Assembly (NCBI RefSeq): GCF_013036045.1 | Contig: NZ_WTPX01000006.1 | Span: 40,001-104,000, forward strand | Length of the DNA stretch: 64,000 nucleotides | Direction: 5' to 3' | Source of the DNA: Alienimonas chondri | GTDB taxonomy: Bacteria; Planctomycetota; Planctomycetia; Planctomycetales; Planctomycetaceae | Part shown: positions 28,889-38,069 of the stretch, in pieces | Layout of the letters: every line of letters starts with the position of its first letter | How positions within the stretch are numbered: position 1 is the stretch's first letter | Translations under genes and position numbers: made by a program | The notes under the pieces: model-generated | Told to the model about the DNA's origin: nothing | Databases searched by the model: none | What the model saw: only the letters and a program-made list of their open reading frames with translations

Positions 28889-29878
28889 TCACGGGTTCAC
28901 GATGACGACCTTGCCCATGCCTTGGCCGCCCGCCAGCCGGGCGTGGGCCTCGTTGGCCTCCGACAGCGAAAACTGCGGCTCGTCGAGCATGGGCGTCAAC
29001 GCCCCGGACTCGGCGAGTTCGGCGAGCGTGCGCAGGATCTCGCCGTGGGTCTCTCGGCCGACGTCGTGCAGCATCGGGATCAGCATGAACACGACGTGCA
29101 GCGAGAGCCCTTTGAAGTGGGCCGGCGTCAGGTCCAGTTCGCACATCGAAACGGTCGTGGCGATCTGGCCGTTCAGCGCCGCCGCCTCGAACGACTTCGT
29201 CAGGTTCTCCCCGCCGACCGAGTCGAAGACGACGTCGAAGCCCCTGCCGCCGGTGTGTTCGGCGACGTAATCCTCCACCGCTTCCGTCTTGTAGTTGATG
29301 CCGGTCGCCCCGAGCCGCTCGATCAACGTGAGTTGCTTCTCGCCGCCGCCGGTGGCGAACGTCTTCGCTCCGAGATGTTTGGCCAGCTGCACCGCGACGT
29401 GCCCGACGCCGCCGGAGCCGCCGTGCACCAGAACCGTCTGCCCCTCGCCTACGCCCGCCTGGGTTAGCCCCTCGTAGGCCGTGATCCCCACGAGCGGCAG
29501 CGCGGCCGCCTCCGCCATCGAGAGGTTGCCCGGCTTGCGGGCGATCAGTCGGCAGTCGGCCGCGATGGACTCGGCGAGCGTCCCCGGAAGGTCCGCCAAG
29601 CCGCCGGCGCAGCCGTACACCTCGTCGCCGGGCGAGAACCCGTCGACGCCGTCGCCGACCGCCTCCACCGTGCCGGCGAAGTCCATCCCGAGGATCGCCG
29701 GCAGGTCCGGGGAGATCGGCAGGTCCTCGCCCGCCTGTTTGATCTTCAAGTCGACCGTATTGACGCTCGACGCGGCGATCCGCACGAGGACCTGCCCGGC
29801 CCCGGCGGACGGCGTCGCGACTTCCGCGGCCTCGAACGTCGAGTCCTCGCCGTATTTGCGAACGACCATTGCCTGCAT
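28889..29878 (-). CDS. NADP-dependent quinone oxidoreductase (zinc-free MDR family)
   Basis: A protein of 329 residues. The start at 29878 is preferred (MQAMVVRKYGEDS), with AGGGTGAT upstream; the frame extends further but reads as filler. Medium-chain reductase signatures are present: LGMDFAGTVEAVGDGVDGF, GDEVYGCAGG, and the NADPH motif VLVHGGSGGVGHVAVQLAKH. Structural-zinc Cys residues are absent, which fits the quinone reductase branch. It is divergent from an HxlR regulator, 176 bases apart, the common arrangement for electrophile-induced quinone reductases. Confidence 0.87.
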   Translation of the reverse strand: MQAMVVRKYGEDSTFEAAEVATPSAGAGQVLVRIAASSVNTVDLKIKQAGEDLPISPDLPAILGMDFAGTVEAVGDGVDGFSPGDEVYGCAGGLADLPGTLAESIAADCRLIARKPGNLSMAEAAALPLVGITAYEGLTQAGVGEGQTVLVHGGSGGVGHVAVQLAKHLGAKTFATGGGEKQLTLIERLGATGINYKTEAVEDYVAEHTGGRGFDVVFDSVGGENLTKSFEAAALNGQIATTVSMCELDLTPAHFKGLSLHVVFMLIPMLHDVGRETHGEILRTLAELAESGALTPMLDEPQFSLSEANEAHARLAGGQGMGKVVIVNP

Positions 29879-30054
29879 CGGATCACCCTGTCGATTGAAG
29901 TCGGAAACTCCGTGCCGTTCGTGCTCGCGAAGCCGCGACCCCGGATCCTCGACCCGCCGCCGCCGCCGTGCGTTGCTCGCTCGGGACGTACCGCCCATCT
30001 TGGCGGCAACCGTCAGACCCGCAAGAACGCACCGTTCGCTCTCTAAGGCACAGA
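29879..30054. promoter_or_regulatory. Divergent promoter region between quinone reductase and HxlR regulator
   Basis: 176 bases that must hold the regulated promoters. By analogy with QorR/YodB-type divergons the regulator is expected to bind here. I could not pick out a convincing palindrome by eye. Confidence 0.45.
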
Positions 30055-30423
30055 ATGGATACCAAGCAGGCCCGTCACACCGTATACGACCCTCCGGCGT
30101 GCCCGGTCGAAGCGACCCTCGAACTCATCGGCGGCAAGTGGAAGGGAATCGTGCTGTACTACCTGCTGGGCGGTCGCCTGCGGTTCAGCGCGTTGAAGCG
30201 GAAGATCGGCTGCGTGACGCAGCGGATGCTCACCAAACAGTTGCGTGAACTGGAAGCGGCGGGTCTGGTCGATCGCCACGTCTACGCGGAGGTGCCGCCG
30301 CGGGTCGAATACGAACTGACGGAGGAGGGCCGCTCGCTGGAGCCGATCCTGAACGCCCTCAAAGAGTGGGGCGAAACCCACGCGATGGCGTTGATCGAGC
30401 GACGCGCCGGCACGCAGAAGTAA
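30055..30423 (+). CDS. HxlR-family transcriptional regulator
   Basis: A winged-helix regulator of 122 residues. The ATG at 30055 gives the normal length; AAGG lies upstream. The family opening [20 protein letters not shown] is present with its conserved Cys, which acts as the redox sensor in QorR/YodB/HypR-type members. [21 protein letters not shown] is the recognition region and [21 protein letters not shown] the wing. It is divergent from the quinone reductase, its likely target. Confidence 0.9.
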   Translation: MDTKQARHTVYDPPACPVEATLELIGGKWKGIVLYYLLGGRLRFSALKRKIGCVTQRMLTKQLRELEAAGLVDRHVYAEVPPRVEYELTEEGRSLEPILNALKEWGETHAMALIERRAGTQK

Positions 30424-30498
30424 CGTCCGGGCGGAGGATGCCGGTGATCCCCAACTCGGACACCGGCCTCCGGATTTCGCACCCGCAAACCGAGTCGA

Positions 30499-30729
30499 TC
30501 AAGCTGCCCGTCCACCGATGTCAGGATCACGACGGACGCCGGCGGCCGGTAGGACGAAGCGCTCCGCGATCGCGCGGGCGTACGCCTCTTCCGACTCGGG
30601 GATGTCGTACTTGCCCAGGTAGATGTGTTCGCCCGCGAGGATCACGCGGGCGTGGCCGGGCGGTTGGTGCAACCGGTACAACGGCGGCTTGGCGCCGCGA
30701 CGGGGTGGGGGAGCGGACCTTTCCGGCAT
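30499..30729 (-). pseudogene. Tyrosine recombinase (integrase) N-terminal remnant
   Basis: On the minus strand from an ATG at 30729, HARVILAGEHIYLGKYDIPE, then SEEAYARAIAERF, match the short N-terminal module that starts planctomycete phage-type integrases (RVxxxGxxxYLGxYxSPES). The protein stops after about 76 residues and no catalytic domain follows. It lies next to a partial tRNA-Arg, the usual spot for an integrase of an inserted element. It is therefore a decayed island integrase. Confidence 0.65.
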
Positions 30730-31028
30730 GCAAAAGTGGTAGGACGACCACTTCCGCGGGTGGGTGAGGCCGCTCAGTCTCGGAGGGCTGGTCGACGCAA
30801 AGGCGTCTTCGGCACGTCGCTTTCCCAATGGAAACCGCGACAAGTATCCCCGAGAGGATTCGAACCTCTGACCTCCGGCTCCGGAACGGACCCTATATCG
30901 AGAGACTCTATCGGCCGCAAACGCTACGCAGAAAGTGGCGAGTGCGGACGATACGCATTTCTCGCCCTCCTCGCAAGACGCAACACGGACCCTACAAAAC
31001 CAGTGGTACGGCGGCGCAAAAGTGGTAG
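30730..31028. repeat. Direct repeats flanking the partial tRNA
   Basis: GCAAAAGTGGTAG occurs at 30730-30742 and at 31016-31028, with a further AAAGTGGTAG just after, at about 31037-31046. The set brackets the tRNA-Arg fragment. It may be integrase arm sites or an attachment-site duplication. Confidence 0.6.
30845..30886 (-). other. 3' half of tRNA-Arg(CCG): attachment-site remnant
   Basis: On the minus strand the order is anticodon loop TTCCGGA (anticodon CCG), 3' anticodon stem GCCGG, five-base variable loop, T arm AGAGG-TTCGAAT-CCTCT, and acceptor 3' strand CGGGGATA. The 5' half is missing: the bases before the loop cannot pair with GCCGG. A break inside the anticodon loop is a usual crossover point of tRNA-targeting integrases. 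It marks an island edge. No full copy of this tRNA lies in the window. Confidence 0.75.
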
Positions 31029-31163
31029 TCGGTGGTAGAAAGTGGTAGTCACCGTTAGCGGGCGCGCGTTCACTACCAGTGCCGTAGTGCGTTCGACTTC
31101 TTCAACCGGGTCGGTGAGCGTGCCGGAGTCGATCGTGCCTTGGCAGACGGGCGAGCGATCCAC

Positions 31164-32081
31164 TCAGCCGAGAAACACCTTCCGGCGGTGCCACCGCAGG
31201 CACGCCGGGTCAGGCCGATTCGCCTCCACGTTCGGCAGCCTCATCGGCTGCCCCGCATAGTCAGCCAACGCCCGCTGGTCCGGTGCCGCCTCCCGGAAGT
31301 AGCGGTCGTTCGCCACCAGCACAGTGAGGTCGTCAGACAACGACCACAGCCCGTTGTCGAACAGCCAGTGCGGCAGCTTCGACAGGGCGATGCCGTTTTG
31401 CGGGGCGTTGTTGCGGCTGGCGGCGTGGGCGTGGATGTGGGCCGCGTCGACCGGCGAGCCGACGTCGACGGCGTCCAGCCGGTAGCCGGTCAGGGCGCAG
31501 GTGTAGTCGTAGGAGCTGAGCACCGTCAGCCGGAACCGGGCCGCGTTGCCGCGGGCCGGCGGGGCCTCGGGCACCGGCAGGTCGGTGTCGCCCTCGGCGG
31601 GGCCGGCGATCTGCAGCAGGGCGTATAGCTCCGCCCGCTCCTCGACCGGGAAGAACGTTTCCACGAGCACGTGCATCGCCGCGAGGCGGTTCTCCGGGTC
31701 TCGCAAGAAAGCGACGAAGCCCGGGTCCAAGGCCGCGGTGGCCGCCTTCTTGCGGTCGTCACAGGGGGCGCCGGCCTCGTCGAAGCACTCCCACAGCCCG
31801 TCGCTGGAGAGGTGGAAGAACGGCAGCCGCACGCTGGGCGGCTGGGTGCGTCTGTGGGCGACGATCGTCCAGAACACGCCGAAGCGGTAGGCCAGGGCGG
31901 GGGAGAGCGTCAGCGTCCGCCCGTCCGGGGCCAGCTCCTCGAACTGATCCAGCATGTTGAGCAGGAGCAGGGCCTTATGCGGGGCCGGCCCGCCCTTCGC
32001 CCGGTAGACGTTGAGGTTGGCGAGGCGTTGGAGCCAGTTATCCTTTGGTCGAGGATCGAGGGAGCCGCTCGTGATCGTCAT
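31164..32081 (-). CDS. HNH endonuclease of the modification-dependent type
   Basis: A protein of 305 residues. The N-terminal part has the KGGPAPHKALLLLNMLD block found in sulfur- or modification-recognising restriction enzymes of the ScoMcrA/SprMcrA type. The C-terminal HNH domain starts at YDYTCALTGYRLDAVDV, with VDAAHIHAHAASRNN and NGIALSKLPHWLFDNGL giving the H-N-H residues. It probably cuts DNA that carries a modification such as phosphorothioate; the modification is inferred from relatives. No methylase or Dnd modification genes lie beside it, in line with a stand-alone type IV restriction enzyme. It sits between two integrase remnants. Confidence 0.75.
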   Translation of the reverse strand: MTITSGSLDPRPKDNWLQRLANLNVYRAKGGPAPHKALLLLNMLDQFEELAPDGRTLTLSPALAYRFGVFWTIVAHRRTQPPSVRLPFFHLSSDGLWECFDEAGAPCDDRKKAATAALDPGFVAFLRDPENRLAAMHVLVETFFPVEERAELYALLQIAGPAEGDTDLPVPEAPPARGNAARFRLTVLSSYDYTCALTGYRLDAVDVGSPVDAAHIHAHAASRNNAPQNGIALSKLPHWLFDNGLWSLSDDLTVLVANDRYFREAAPDQRALADYAGQPMRLPNVEANRPDPACLRWHRRKVFLG

Positions 32082-32104
32082 TTTCTCTGGCCGGTCTGGT
32101 CCAT

Positions 32105-32683
32105 TTGGGCCTTGACCTCATCCCGCTCACGGAGCGGCGTGCACCCCGTTCGAGTTCGTCGGAGTTGTTGAAGAGGTTCACCGTCGTGAACTGCCTGCCG
32201 AACGACAAGCGGGCGGTGGTCAACTGGGCAATGAGGGAGCATCGGGCTGCATGTCGCTGGTCCCCGAACCAGCTCCGCCATACCCGAGCCACCCAACTCC
32301 GGGCGAAGTACGGCATCGAGCTGACCCGCACGGTGCTGGGCCACAGCGACATCGCGACCAGCGCGATCTACGCCGAACGCGACCTCGCCGTCGACTCGAT
32401 CGCCTACACGCACCTCCGCCCCCTCGGCTCGCCGCGGGACGCTCGCAAGCGATTCCAGGCGGACCGGGACTGGTCCACGTTCGCCACGGCCGTCAACGAG
32501 CACCTGACGACGCCGGCGGCGGTCGAGGCGCTGGAGAAGTTGGCCGAGCTGGTGTCTGTTGAGCCGTGCTGCCTGCTATGCACCTGCCCGGAACCGGACC
32601 GCTGTCACAGGTCGCTGGTCGCGGACGCCCTCGCGGAGGTGAAGCCGGTCGAGGTCGTGCACGTCCGGTTGCTGCAAGAGTGA
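32105..32683 (+). pseudogene. Chimeric remnant: integrase C-terminus joined to DUF488 C-terminus
   Basis: One open frame of 192 residues made of two unrelated ends. Residues about 55-95 are the catalytic end of a tyrosine integrase: WSPNQLRHTRATQLRAKYG, TRTVLGHSDIATSAIYAERD with the nucleophile Tyr. From about residue 99, AYTHLRPLGSPRDARKRF, then CCLLCTCPEPDRCHRSLVAD is the C-terminal part of DUF488. The seam is near ERDLAVDSIAY. Neither half is complete. The 5' end of the frame before about 32160 is not convincing. A deletion seems to have joined the two genes in frame; whether it is expressed is unknown. Confidence 0.7.
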
Positions 32684-32828
32684 CAGGGGACGATTCGGAG
32701 TGCGGCTGGTACTGGACGATGACGACGCGCACGTCGCGTTCGACGCGACATATTCCGAGACCGCAGGGGCGGGAGGTACCGGGAAATCTTGACGACTGCT
32801 CTCCGCTACGGCATGTCTGTACACTGCC

Positions 32829-35800
32829 GTGGTTCGACAGCTTCCCGATCGAGTTTTGCCCGTGCCGTCGTCAGGAGGAGATGCCGGTAAAGCAGGTGAT
32901 CGATACGAAGCCTTATGGGCCGTAGACGCCGCCCTTCGAGTTCTCCGGGGCGACGCTAAAGAAGTGACTTACGAGTCTCTAGATCCGATCCGCTCGCAGG
33001 GCGTCGAGTTCCATCTCCGCACGCACCGGGTCACCGAGTATTGGTCGGTGAAGCGACAGACGACGAAGGCCTCCGGATGGACTCTGGCGGCTCTTTCTTT
33101 GCAGACTTTAGGACGCTCGATCCTCGGAGACCTGATCGGTCACGTAGAACGGGAAGCGGACGCAGTTGCAGTATTCGCCTCTACTCAGCTCGCCTTCACG
33201 CTCGATGAGTTGCGCGACAACTCCAGCTCCGCTGAAATTCTGGAAGCGCGACTCCGACAATCTGCGGATCTTCGAGGGAAGCATGACAAGCACCTGCTGC
33301 CTCTGTTTGACGGCGATCAAGAACGGTGCCTGCGATTCCTCCAGCGCGTAGATGTGAGGGCTGTCGACGAAGGCAGCATGCGGAGCGGCAATGAGGAGGC
33401 GATCCGGCAAACTCTCTATTCCGCGGGAGGTGCTCTGGACGCTGCGGACGTACGCCGAGACCTCGTCGAGTTTCTGCTCCTCAACATGAAAACCGGCCTT
33501 CGCCGCGACGATCTCCTCGGACATCTGAAGCGGCGCGGCGTTTACCTTCGAGACTGGAAAAACGATCCTTCAGTCAGGCAATCGCTCGCCGCCCGGTGTA
33601 ATGGGTACGTGGAGCCGCTACGTGAGAGCCTGATCTGCAATACGCTGTTGGCGCTTCCCGGCGCAGATCGTCTGACGGGGCCAGACGGTTTGCCCCCCGC
33701 ACGTCGGACCTTAGTGACCGGAGGCGCCGGCGGCGGCAAAAGTTCCGAGTTGGCAGGGCTCGTCGTTCGTTTGCAGGAGAACGACGTTCCGGTATTGCCG
33801 GTGCGCCTCGATCAGCTTGAAGACGGCGTGCTGGTTCCCGAAAAGCTGGGGGAACAGCTGGGCTTGCCGTATCCGCACTCTCCGGTCACGGTGCTGGCGG
33901 GCGTTGCCGAGGGCGCCGTGGCGGTCCTCGTCGTCGACCAGCTCGACGCGGTGAGTGAAGTGTCCGGACGCCGGACGAACGGGTGGGCGCTCTTTAAGGC
34001 TCTGCTTGATCAGGCGGACCGGCACCCGAACCTGCGCGTTGTGGCGGCCTGCCGCGAGTTCGATCTCGAACACGACGAGCGGATGCGAAAGCTCAAGGCG
34101 AACGGATCGACGTTTCAACAAGTTCAGTTACGTCCGCTCAGCGACGCGAATTTGAACGACGCTCTGGAGGAGCGGGAAGTTCACTCGAAGTTGCGGCCGC
34201 TGCTCACCGTCCCGCTTCACCTCTCAATGTTTCTTTCCCTGCCTGCGAAAGAGGCCCGCGGCTTCCAATCGCGGGACGGGCTGTTCCGTAGATTCTGGCA
34301 TGAGAAGCGACGAAAGGCGACCCGCAACTACGGTCGATCTCTCGATCTCGACGGCTACGTAAAACGCCTCACCCAGTGGATGAGCGACAATCAAGCACTC
34401 ACAGCCCCGGAAGACAAATTCGACGGGCCCGAAGCGGATGCGCTCGCCTCCGAACGCGTGCTCGTGCTGACGAAGGAGGGCTACAGATTCTTCCATGAAT
34501 CGTTCTTCGACTATTTGTTCGCCCGCGGGTTCGCGACCTCTGGGCGACTGCTGGACCTGTTGAATGAGGGCGAACAGCACCTGTTCCGCCGCGGTCAAGT
34601 GCGGCAAGTCCTCTCTTTTCTGCGATCGCCTTCCAGCATGGAGCGATACGAGCGGGAATTACGCGACGTGCTGTTGAGCGATTCGGTGCGCTTCCACATC
34701 AAGCGGGCGGTCTTGCAGCAACTTTCCGCAGTAGACGACCTACGGGCAGGTGAATGGCGAGTTTTGAGGGAACTGGAATCCACCGACGCGGAACTCGGCA
34801 ACCACGTCTTCGCGACGATCCGGAACCACGGGGGTTGGTTCGACCTGCTCGACGAGCTCGGTTTCCTCGATGCCGGGCTGTCCGGGGCGGAGCCGGCGGA
34901 GCCGGCGGAGCAGGAGCGATGCGTTTCCCTTTTGGCGAGCTCGGAAGTGTTGGAGCAGCGTGCGGATCGGGTCGCGGCTTTGTTAACGAAGCATCGCCGG
35001 CATGGAGCCGACTGGGACGGTTACCTGCGACACGTCTGTTTGAGCGGCAACGTGTATCACCATCGCGATCTGTTCGATCTCTTCCTCTCGCTCGTAGCCG
35101 ACGGGACGCTGAGGGGCGGCGAGGCTAACGGTCATAATTGGTGGCATTCTCTTTACGGGATGTCGAAAGATCGTCCGGATCTACTGGCGGAGGTGATCGG
35201 CGTCTGGCTCGACGACGCCCTACCGTCGACGCCGCGAGATTTCGCTTGGCGACATCTACAGAAAGGCGGACCGGATGGAGGTCTGATCGCCGATGCCTCG
35301 CAGGCTCCACTTGTTTTCGCGAGGCAGGTTTTGCCGAGAGTTGCCGCCTTCTCGAAGGAGCGTGCGGATGACATGCAGGACCAGCTCGCCGCCGACCCCC
35401 TCTGGTCCCGCCGCTCGTTCAAATCGTTCGGCGGGTTACTACATGAAACCCTTCTCGAACAGCTCGCCAAGACTCTGGAGTCGCTCGCCGTTTCGAGTCC
35501 GGAGGAGCTCGACCGCCTGCTCGATCCTGTCGCGGCTCAACCGCAAGACGTGATTGCTTACCTCGTCCTGCGTGCGTGGACGGCGTCACCGGGTCGATTC
35601 GGGGAGCGGTTAGCAAGATACCTCGCCGAAGACCCCCGCCGACTGAAAATCGGCTACGGCTCGTGGAGCGCGCCCGGCGAACCTGCCGTCATCAAAAGCT
35701 ACCGCTCGATTGAAGCCGTCCGCGTCGCAGCGTCGGCTTGCTCGAACGAGGCGTTCGCTGACTTGGAGCGTGCAATCGTTGAGTTGCGAGACGGATGGGA

Positions 35801-37415
35801 AGCGCGTCACCCGAACACTCGCGGGGAGCGGCAGTTGCAGTTGCTCAACGCGATGGGCGAAAAACGTCTTAGTTCGGTCGGTCGGTCAAAGCTGGCCGAA
35901 CTGCAGACGAAGTTTCCGAAGGCGAAGTTTCAAACTCCCAAACCGACCGGGCCCGGCTTCGTCGGCTCGCCAATCGGTCGAATGGCGCAGGAAAAGATGG
36001 CCGACGCGAACTGGCTGTCCGCCATGAGGAAGTACACCGGCGACTCGCATGACTTCAACGAGGAGGGCCGGGCCGTCGGCGGCGCCAGCGAACTGGCCGC
36101 CGAACTCGGCAGGAGAACGAGGGAGGAGCCCCGTCGGTTCGCGGCGCTGGCGCTGGAGATGCCGGACGACGTGCCCTCCATTTACTTCGATCATGTATTA
36201 ATCGGCGTGGCGGACGCCGTCTCCCAAGCTTCCGGCGGACCGGCCCCGTTGTCGGTCGCGGAGGCGTCGGACCTTCTACAGCGTGTATATGAATTGCCCG
36301 ACCGCCCCTGCGGTCGGTGGTCTGGCTACCTCATTCAGAAGTGGGAGGGGGCGGACTGGCCGGCATCGATCCTCGACCTCGTCGTGTGGTACGCAGAACA
36401 CGACCCGTCTCCCAAGGACGAACTCTGGCGTGAAGATGCCAACGGAGGAGCAACCTACTACGGGGGCAATCCATACGAACAGGGAATGAACTCCGCCCGC
36501 GGTGCGATCGCCTCGGCCGTCGCGAGCCTCTTATTCGACGATTCCGCGAGGGCGGACGCTCTCGAGCCGACGATTGATCGTCTCGCCCATGATCGCTCCG
36601 TGGCAGTGCGGTCCTGCGCGATCGAGGCATTACTGGCTTTGATGAACGTGAAACCTGACCTCGCGATCCGCTGGTTCTTGGAGTGCGTCGACGTCGACCC
36701 GGTCTTACTGACCGGGCACTCGGCGACCCGTTTTCTTCGATACGGGGCCCATCGGGATCACGCGGCAGTTCGGCTTGTTTTACGCCGGATGCTCGACGGC
36801 GAGTCCGACCCGGCGGCCAAAGCCGCCGCGGAGATCTGCTGCGTGTTCGCTTTAGAGGCGGACGACGTGCCGGCCGCCGAGGAGGACGCCTCACGTGTTC
36901 GCTCCGGAAAGCCGCTACTGCGGATCGCAGCGGCCGACGTATACGGCAGCAACATCGGGCACGACCAATTCGGGGGGGCTTGCCTGAAGCTGTTGAAACC
37001 TCTGATTTCAGACGAGAACCGTGAAGTCCGGGCAGAGGCCGCGGAGGCGTTCCGGCATTTACCGAAGCTTGGTGAGTCCGAGCAGCGCGAGTTGCTAGAC
37101 GCATTCCTCAAAACGGACCCGAGCGCGGAGGCGCTGGAGCCGGTGACGCACGCCCTCGCGGAATCTGCCGAAAAGCTGCCCGATCTCGCCGTCTGCCGAC
37201 TCGTCGAGATGAGTCTGGCCTCGCTTGGCGAAGAGGCTGGCGACATTCAGAAGAGAACGGCCGGCGTGGCGGACGATCTCTCCAAGATTGTGCTGCGGTT
37301 GTACGCACAGTCGGGCGACACCGACGTCCGCCGGCGTTGTCTCGAAGCCATCGACCGCATGGCACTTGCGCGAGTCTACGGGTTGGCGAGGGAACTTGAG
37401 CGAATCGACCGCTGA
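32829..37415 (+). CDS. STAND NTPase with nuclease-like N-terminus and HEAT-like C-terminus
   Basis: A protein of 1528 residues, probably antiviral. Residues about 20-110 have GDRYEALWAVDAALRVL, GVEFHLRTHRVTEYWSVKRQ, an E...VK pattern resembling the PD-(D/E)xK nuclease of DUF4297/Cap4-type proteins. The P-loop is LVTGGAGGGKSSELAGLV near residue 297 and Walker B is VAVLVVDQLDAVSEV near 365, then VVAACREF and FFHESFFDYLFARG as in NACHT/STAND ATPases. After about residue 600 the protein is all-helical, and the last 350 residues look like HEAT repeats (VRSCAIEALLALM, VRAEAAEAFRHLP). This sensor-ATPase-effector layout recalls Avs/NLR-like defence proteins. The GTG at 32829 lacks a clear Shine-Dalgarno; later GTG or TTG codons are possible. 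Confidence 0.75.
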   Translation: MVRQLPDRVLPVPSSGGDAGKAGDRYEALWAVDAALRVLRGDAKEVTYESLDPIRSQGVEFHLRTHRVTEYWSVKRQTTKASGWTLAALSLQTLGRSILGDLIGHVEREADAVAVFASTQLAFTLDELRDNSSSAEILEARLRQSADLRGKHDKHLLPLFDGDQERCLRFLQRVDVRAVDEGSMRSGNEEAIRQTLYSAGGALDAADVRRDLVEFLLLNMKTGLRRDDLLGHLKRRGVYLRDWKNDPSVRQSLAARCNGYVEPLRESLICNTLLALPGADRLTGPDGLPPARRTLVTGGAGGGKSSELAGLVVRLQENDVPVLPVRLDQLEDGVLVPEKLGEQLGLPYPHSPVTVLAGVAEGAVAVLVVDQLDAVSEVSGRRTNGWALFKALLDQADRHPNLRVVAACREFDLEHDERMRKLKANGSTFQQVQLRPLSDANLNDALEEREVHSKLRPLLTVPLHLSMFLSLPAKEARGFQSRDGLFRRFWHEKRRKATRNYGRSLDLDGYVKRLTQWMSDNQALTAPEDKFDGPEADALASERVLVLTKEGYRFFHESFFDYLFARGFATSGRLLDLLNEGEQHLFRRGQVRQVLSFLRSPSSMERYERELRDVLLSDSVRFHIKRAVLQQLSAVDDLRAGEWRVLRELESTDAELGNHVFATIRNHGGWFDLLDELGFLDAGLSGAEPAEPAEQERCVSLLASSEVLEQRADRVAALLTKHRRHGADWDGYLRHVCLSGNVYHHRDLFDLFLSLVADGTLRGGEANGHNWWHSLYGMSKDRPDLLAEVIGVWLDDALPSTPRDFAWRHLQKGGPDGGLIADASQAPLVFARQVLPRVAAFSKERADDMQDQLAADPLWSRRSFKSFGGLLHETLLEQLAKTLESLAVSSPEELDRLLDPVAAQPQDVIAYLVLRAWTASPGRFGERLARYLAEDPRRLKIGYGSWSAPGEPAVIKSYRSIEAVRVAASACSNEAFADLERAIVELRDGWEARHPNTRGERQLQLLNAMGEKRLSSVGRSKLAELQTKFPKAKFQTPKPTGPGFVGSPIGRMAQEKMADANWLSAMRKYTGDSHDFNEEGRAVGGASELAAELGRRTREEPRRFAALALEMPDDVPSIYFDHVLIGVADAVSQASGGPAPLSVAEASDLLQRVYELPDRPCGRWSGYLIQKWEGADWPASILDLVVWYAEHDPSPKDELWREDANGGATYYGGNPYEQGMNSARGAIASAVASLLFDDSARADALEPTIDRLAHDRSVAVRSCAIEALLALMNVKPDLAIRWFLECVDVDPVLLTGHSATRFLRYGAHRDHAAVRLVLRRMLDGESDPAAKAAAEICCVFALEADDVPAAEEDASRVRSGKPLLRIAAADVYGSNIGHDQFGGACLKLLKPLISDENREVRAEAAEAFRHLPKLGESEQRELLDAFLKTDPSAEALEPVTHALAESAEKLPDLAVCRLVEMSLASLGEEAGDIQKRTAGVADDLSKIVLRLYAQSGDTDVRRRCLEAIDRMALARVYGLARELERIDR

Positions 37416-38069
37416 AGGAGTAACGTGATTCACTACGCCCCGACGTTGCGATGAATTGCAGCGTGACGCGTTAGCCGTATTAACACGTAGTCGTGCCATC
37501 CGTAGATCCGCACAGAGGTTACGCGGGTGAAAACCGTCCGCCGAGGGTGTTAAGGCCATCTCGGCGGACGGTCCGCGTCGAATTGCTACCGCCGCGACTC
37601 GCTCAGAACCACGTTCGCTGCGAGCGCCAGCAGCCCCAGCACGATGACCGGGGGCGTGCACAACATCGCGAGGTACTCCGAGACCTGCCGGGGTTCGGCG
37701 ATCGCGGCAGCCAGAAACGGGGTGAGCATCCTTGCTCCCCAGATGAGGAACGAGATCGGCCGAGAGATTCTGCGCGTCCGTCTACCACATGCACCTTCCG
37801 GACGCGCACCTTACTCGCCTCAACCTCTTAAAGTCCGAAAGAACTTCCTGCCTTTCCAGCGGTGTTTTTGCCCCCTTGCGATTGCAGCGTCGCCGCAATT
37901 TGGCCCTGCGGTGTACAGGAACAGCTACCTCGATTCCTGTGACGAAGTCACGTACCGTTTGGCGATGAAACCAGCAATCGCGTACCCCATCTGACCGATA
38001 GGGGGTTTCGTGGTTCCGTAGACCGAAAGCCGCCTGCCAGTGCTCTGTCGAGCGGGACGGGAACTGGAT
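37416..38069. other. Gap in the defence island
   Basis: About 650 bases after the NTPase, less GC-rich than the core genome. It holds one plausible small gene on the minus strand (37586-37729). The rest (37730-38069) shows no supported gene. Confidence 0.4.
37586..37729 (-). CDS. Small membrane protein (47 residues)
   Basis: Minus-strand frame starting MLTPFLAAAIAEPRQVSEYL, with a single hydrophobic helix VIVLGLLALAANVVL and an ESRR end. A GGGGAG Shine-Dalgarno lies a few bases before the ATG. It converges on the STAND NTPase. It could be a toxin-like or structural membrane peptide; no family is recognised. Confidence 0.4.
   Translation of the reverse strand: MLTPFLAAAIAEPRQVSEYLAMLCTPPVIVLGLLALAANVVLSESRR

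Noticed and set aside
30845..30886. A functional tRNA gene
   Set aside because: Only the 3' half is present and the 5' anticodon strand does not pair.
30625..31038. Plus-strand frames containing PRGFEPLTSGSG and PERIRTSDLRLR
   Set aside because: These peptides are the well-known antisense translations of a tRNA 3' half; the real feature is the partial tRNA-Arg.
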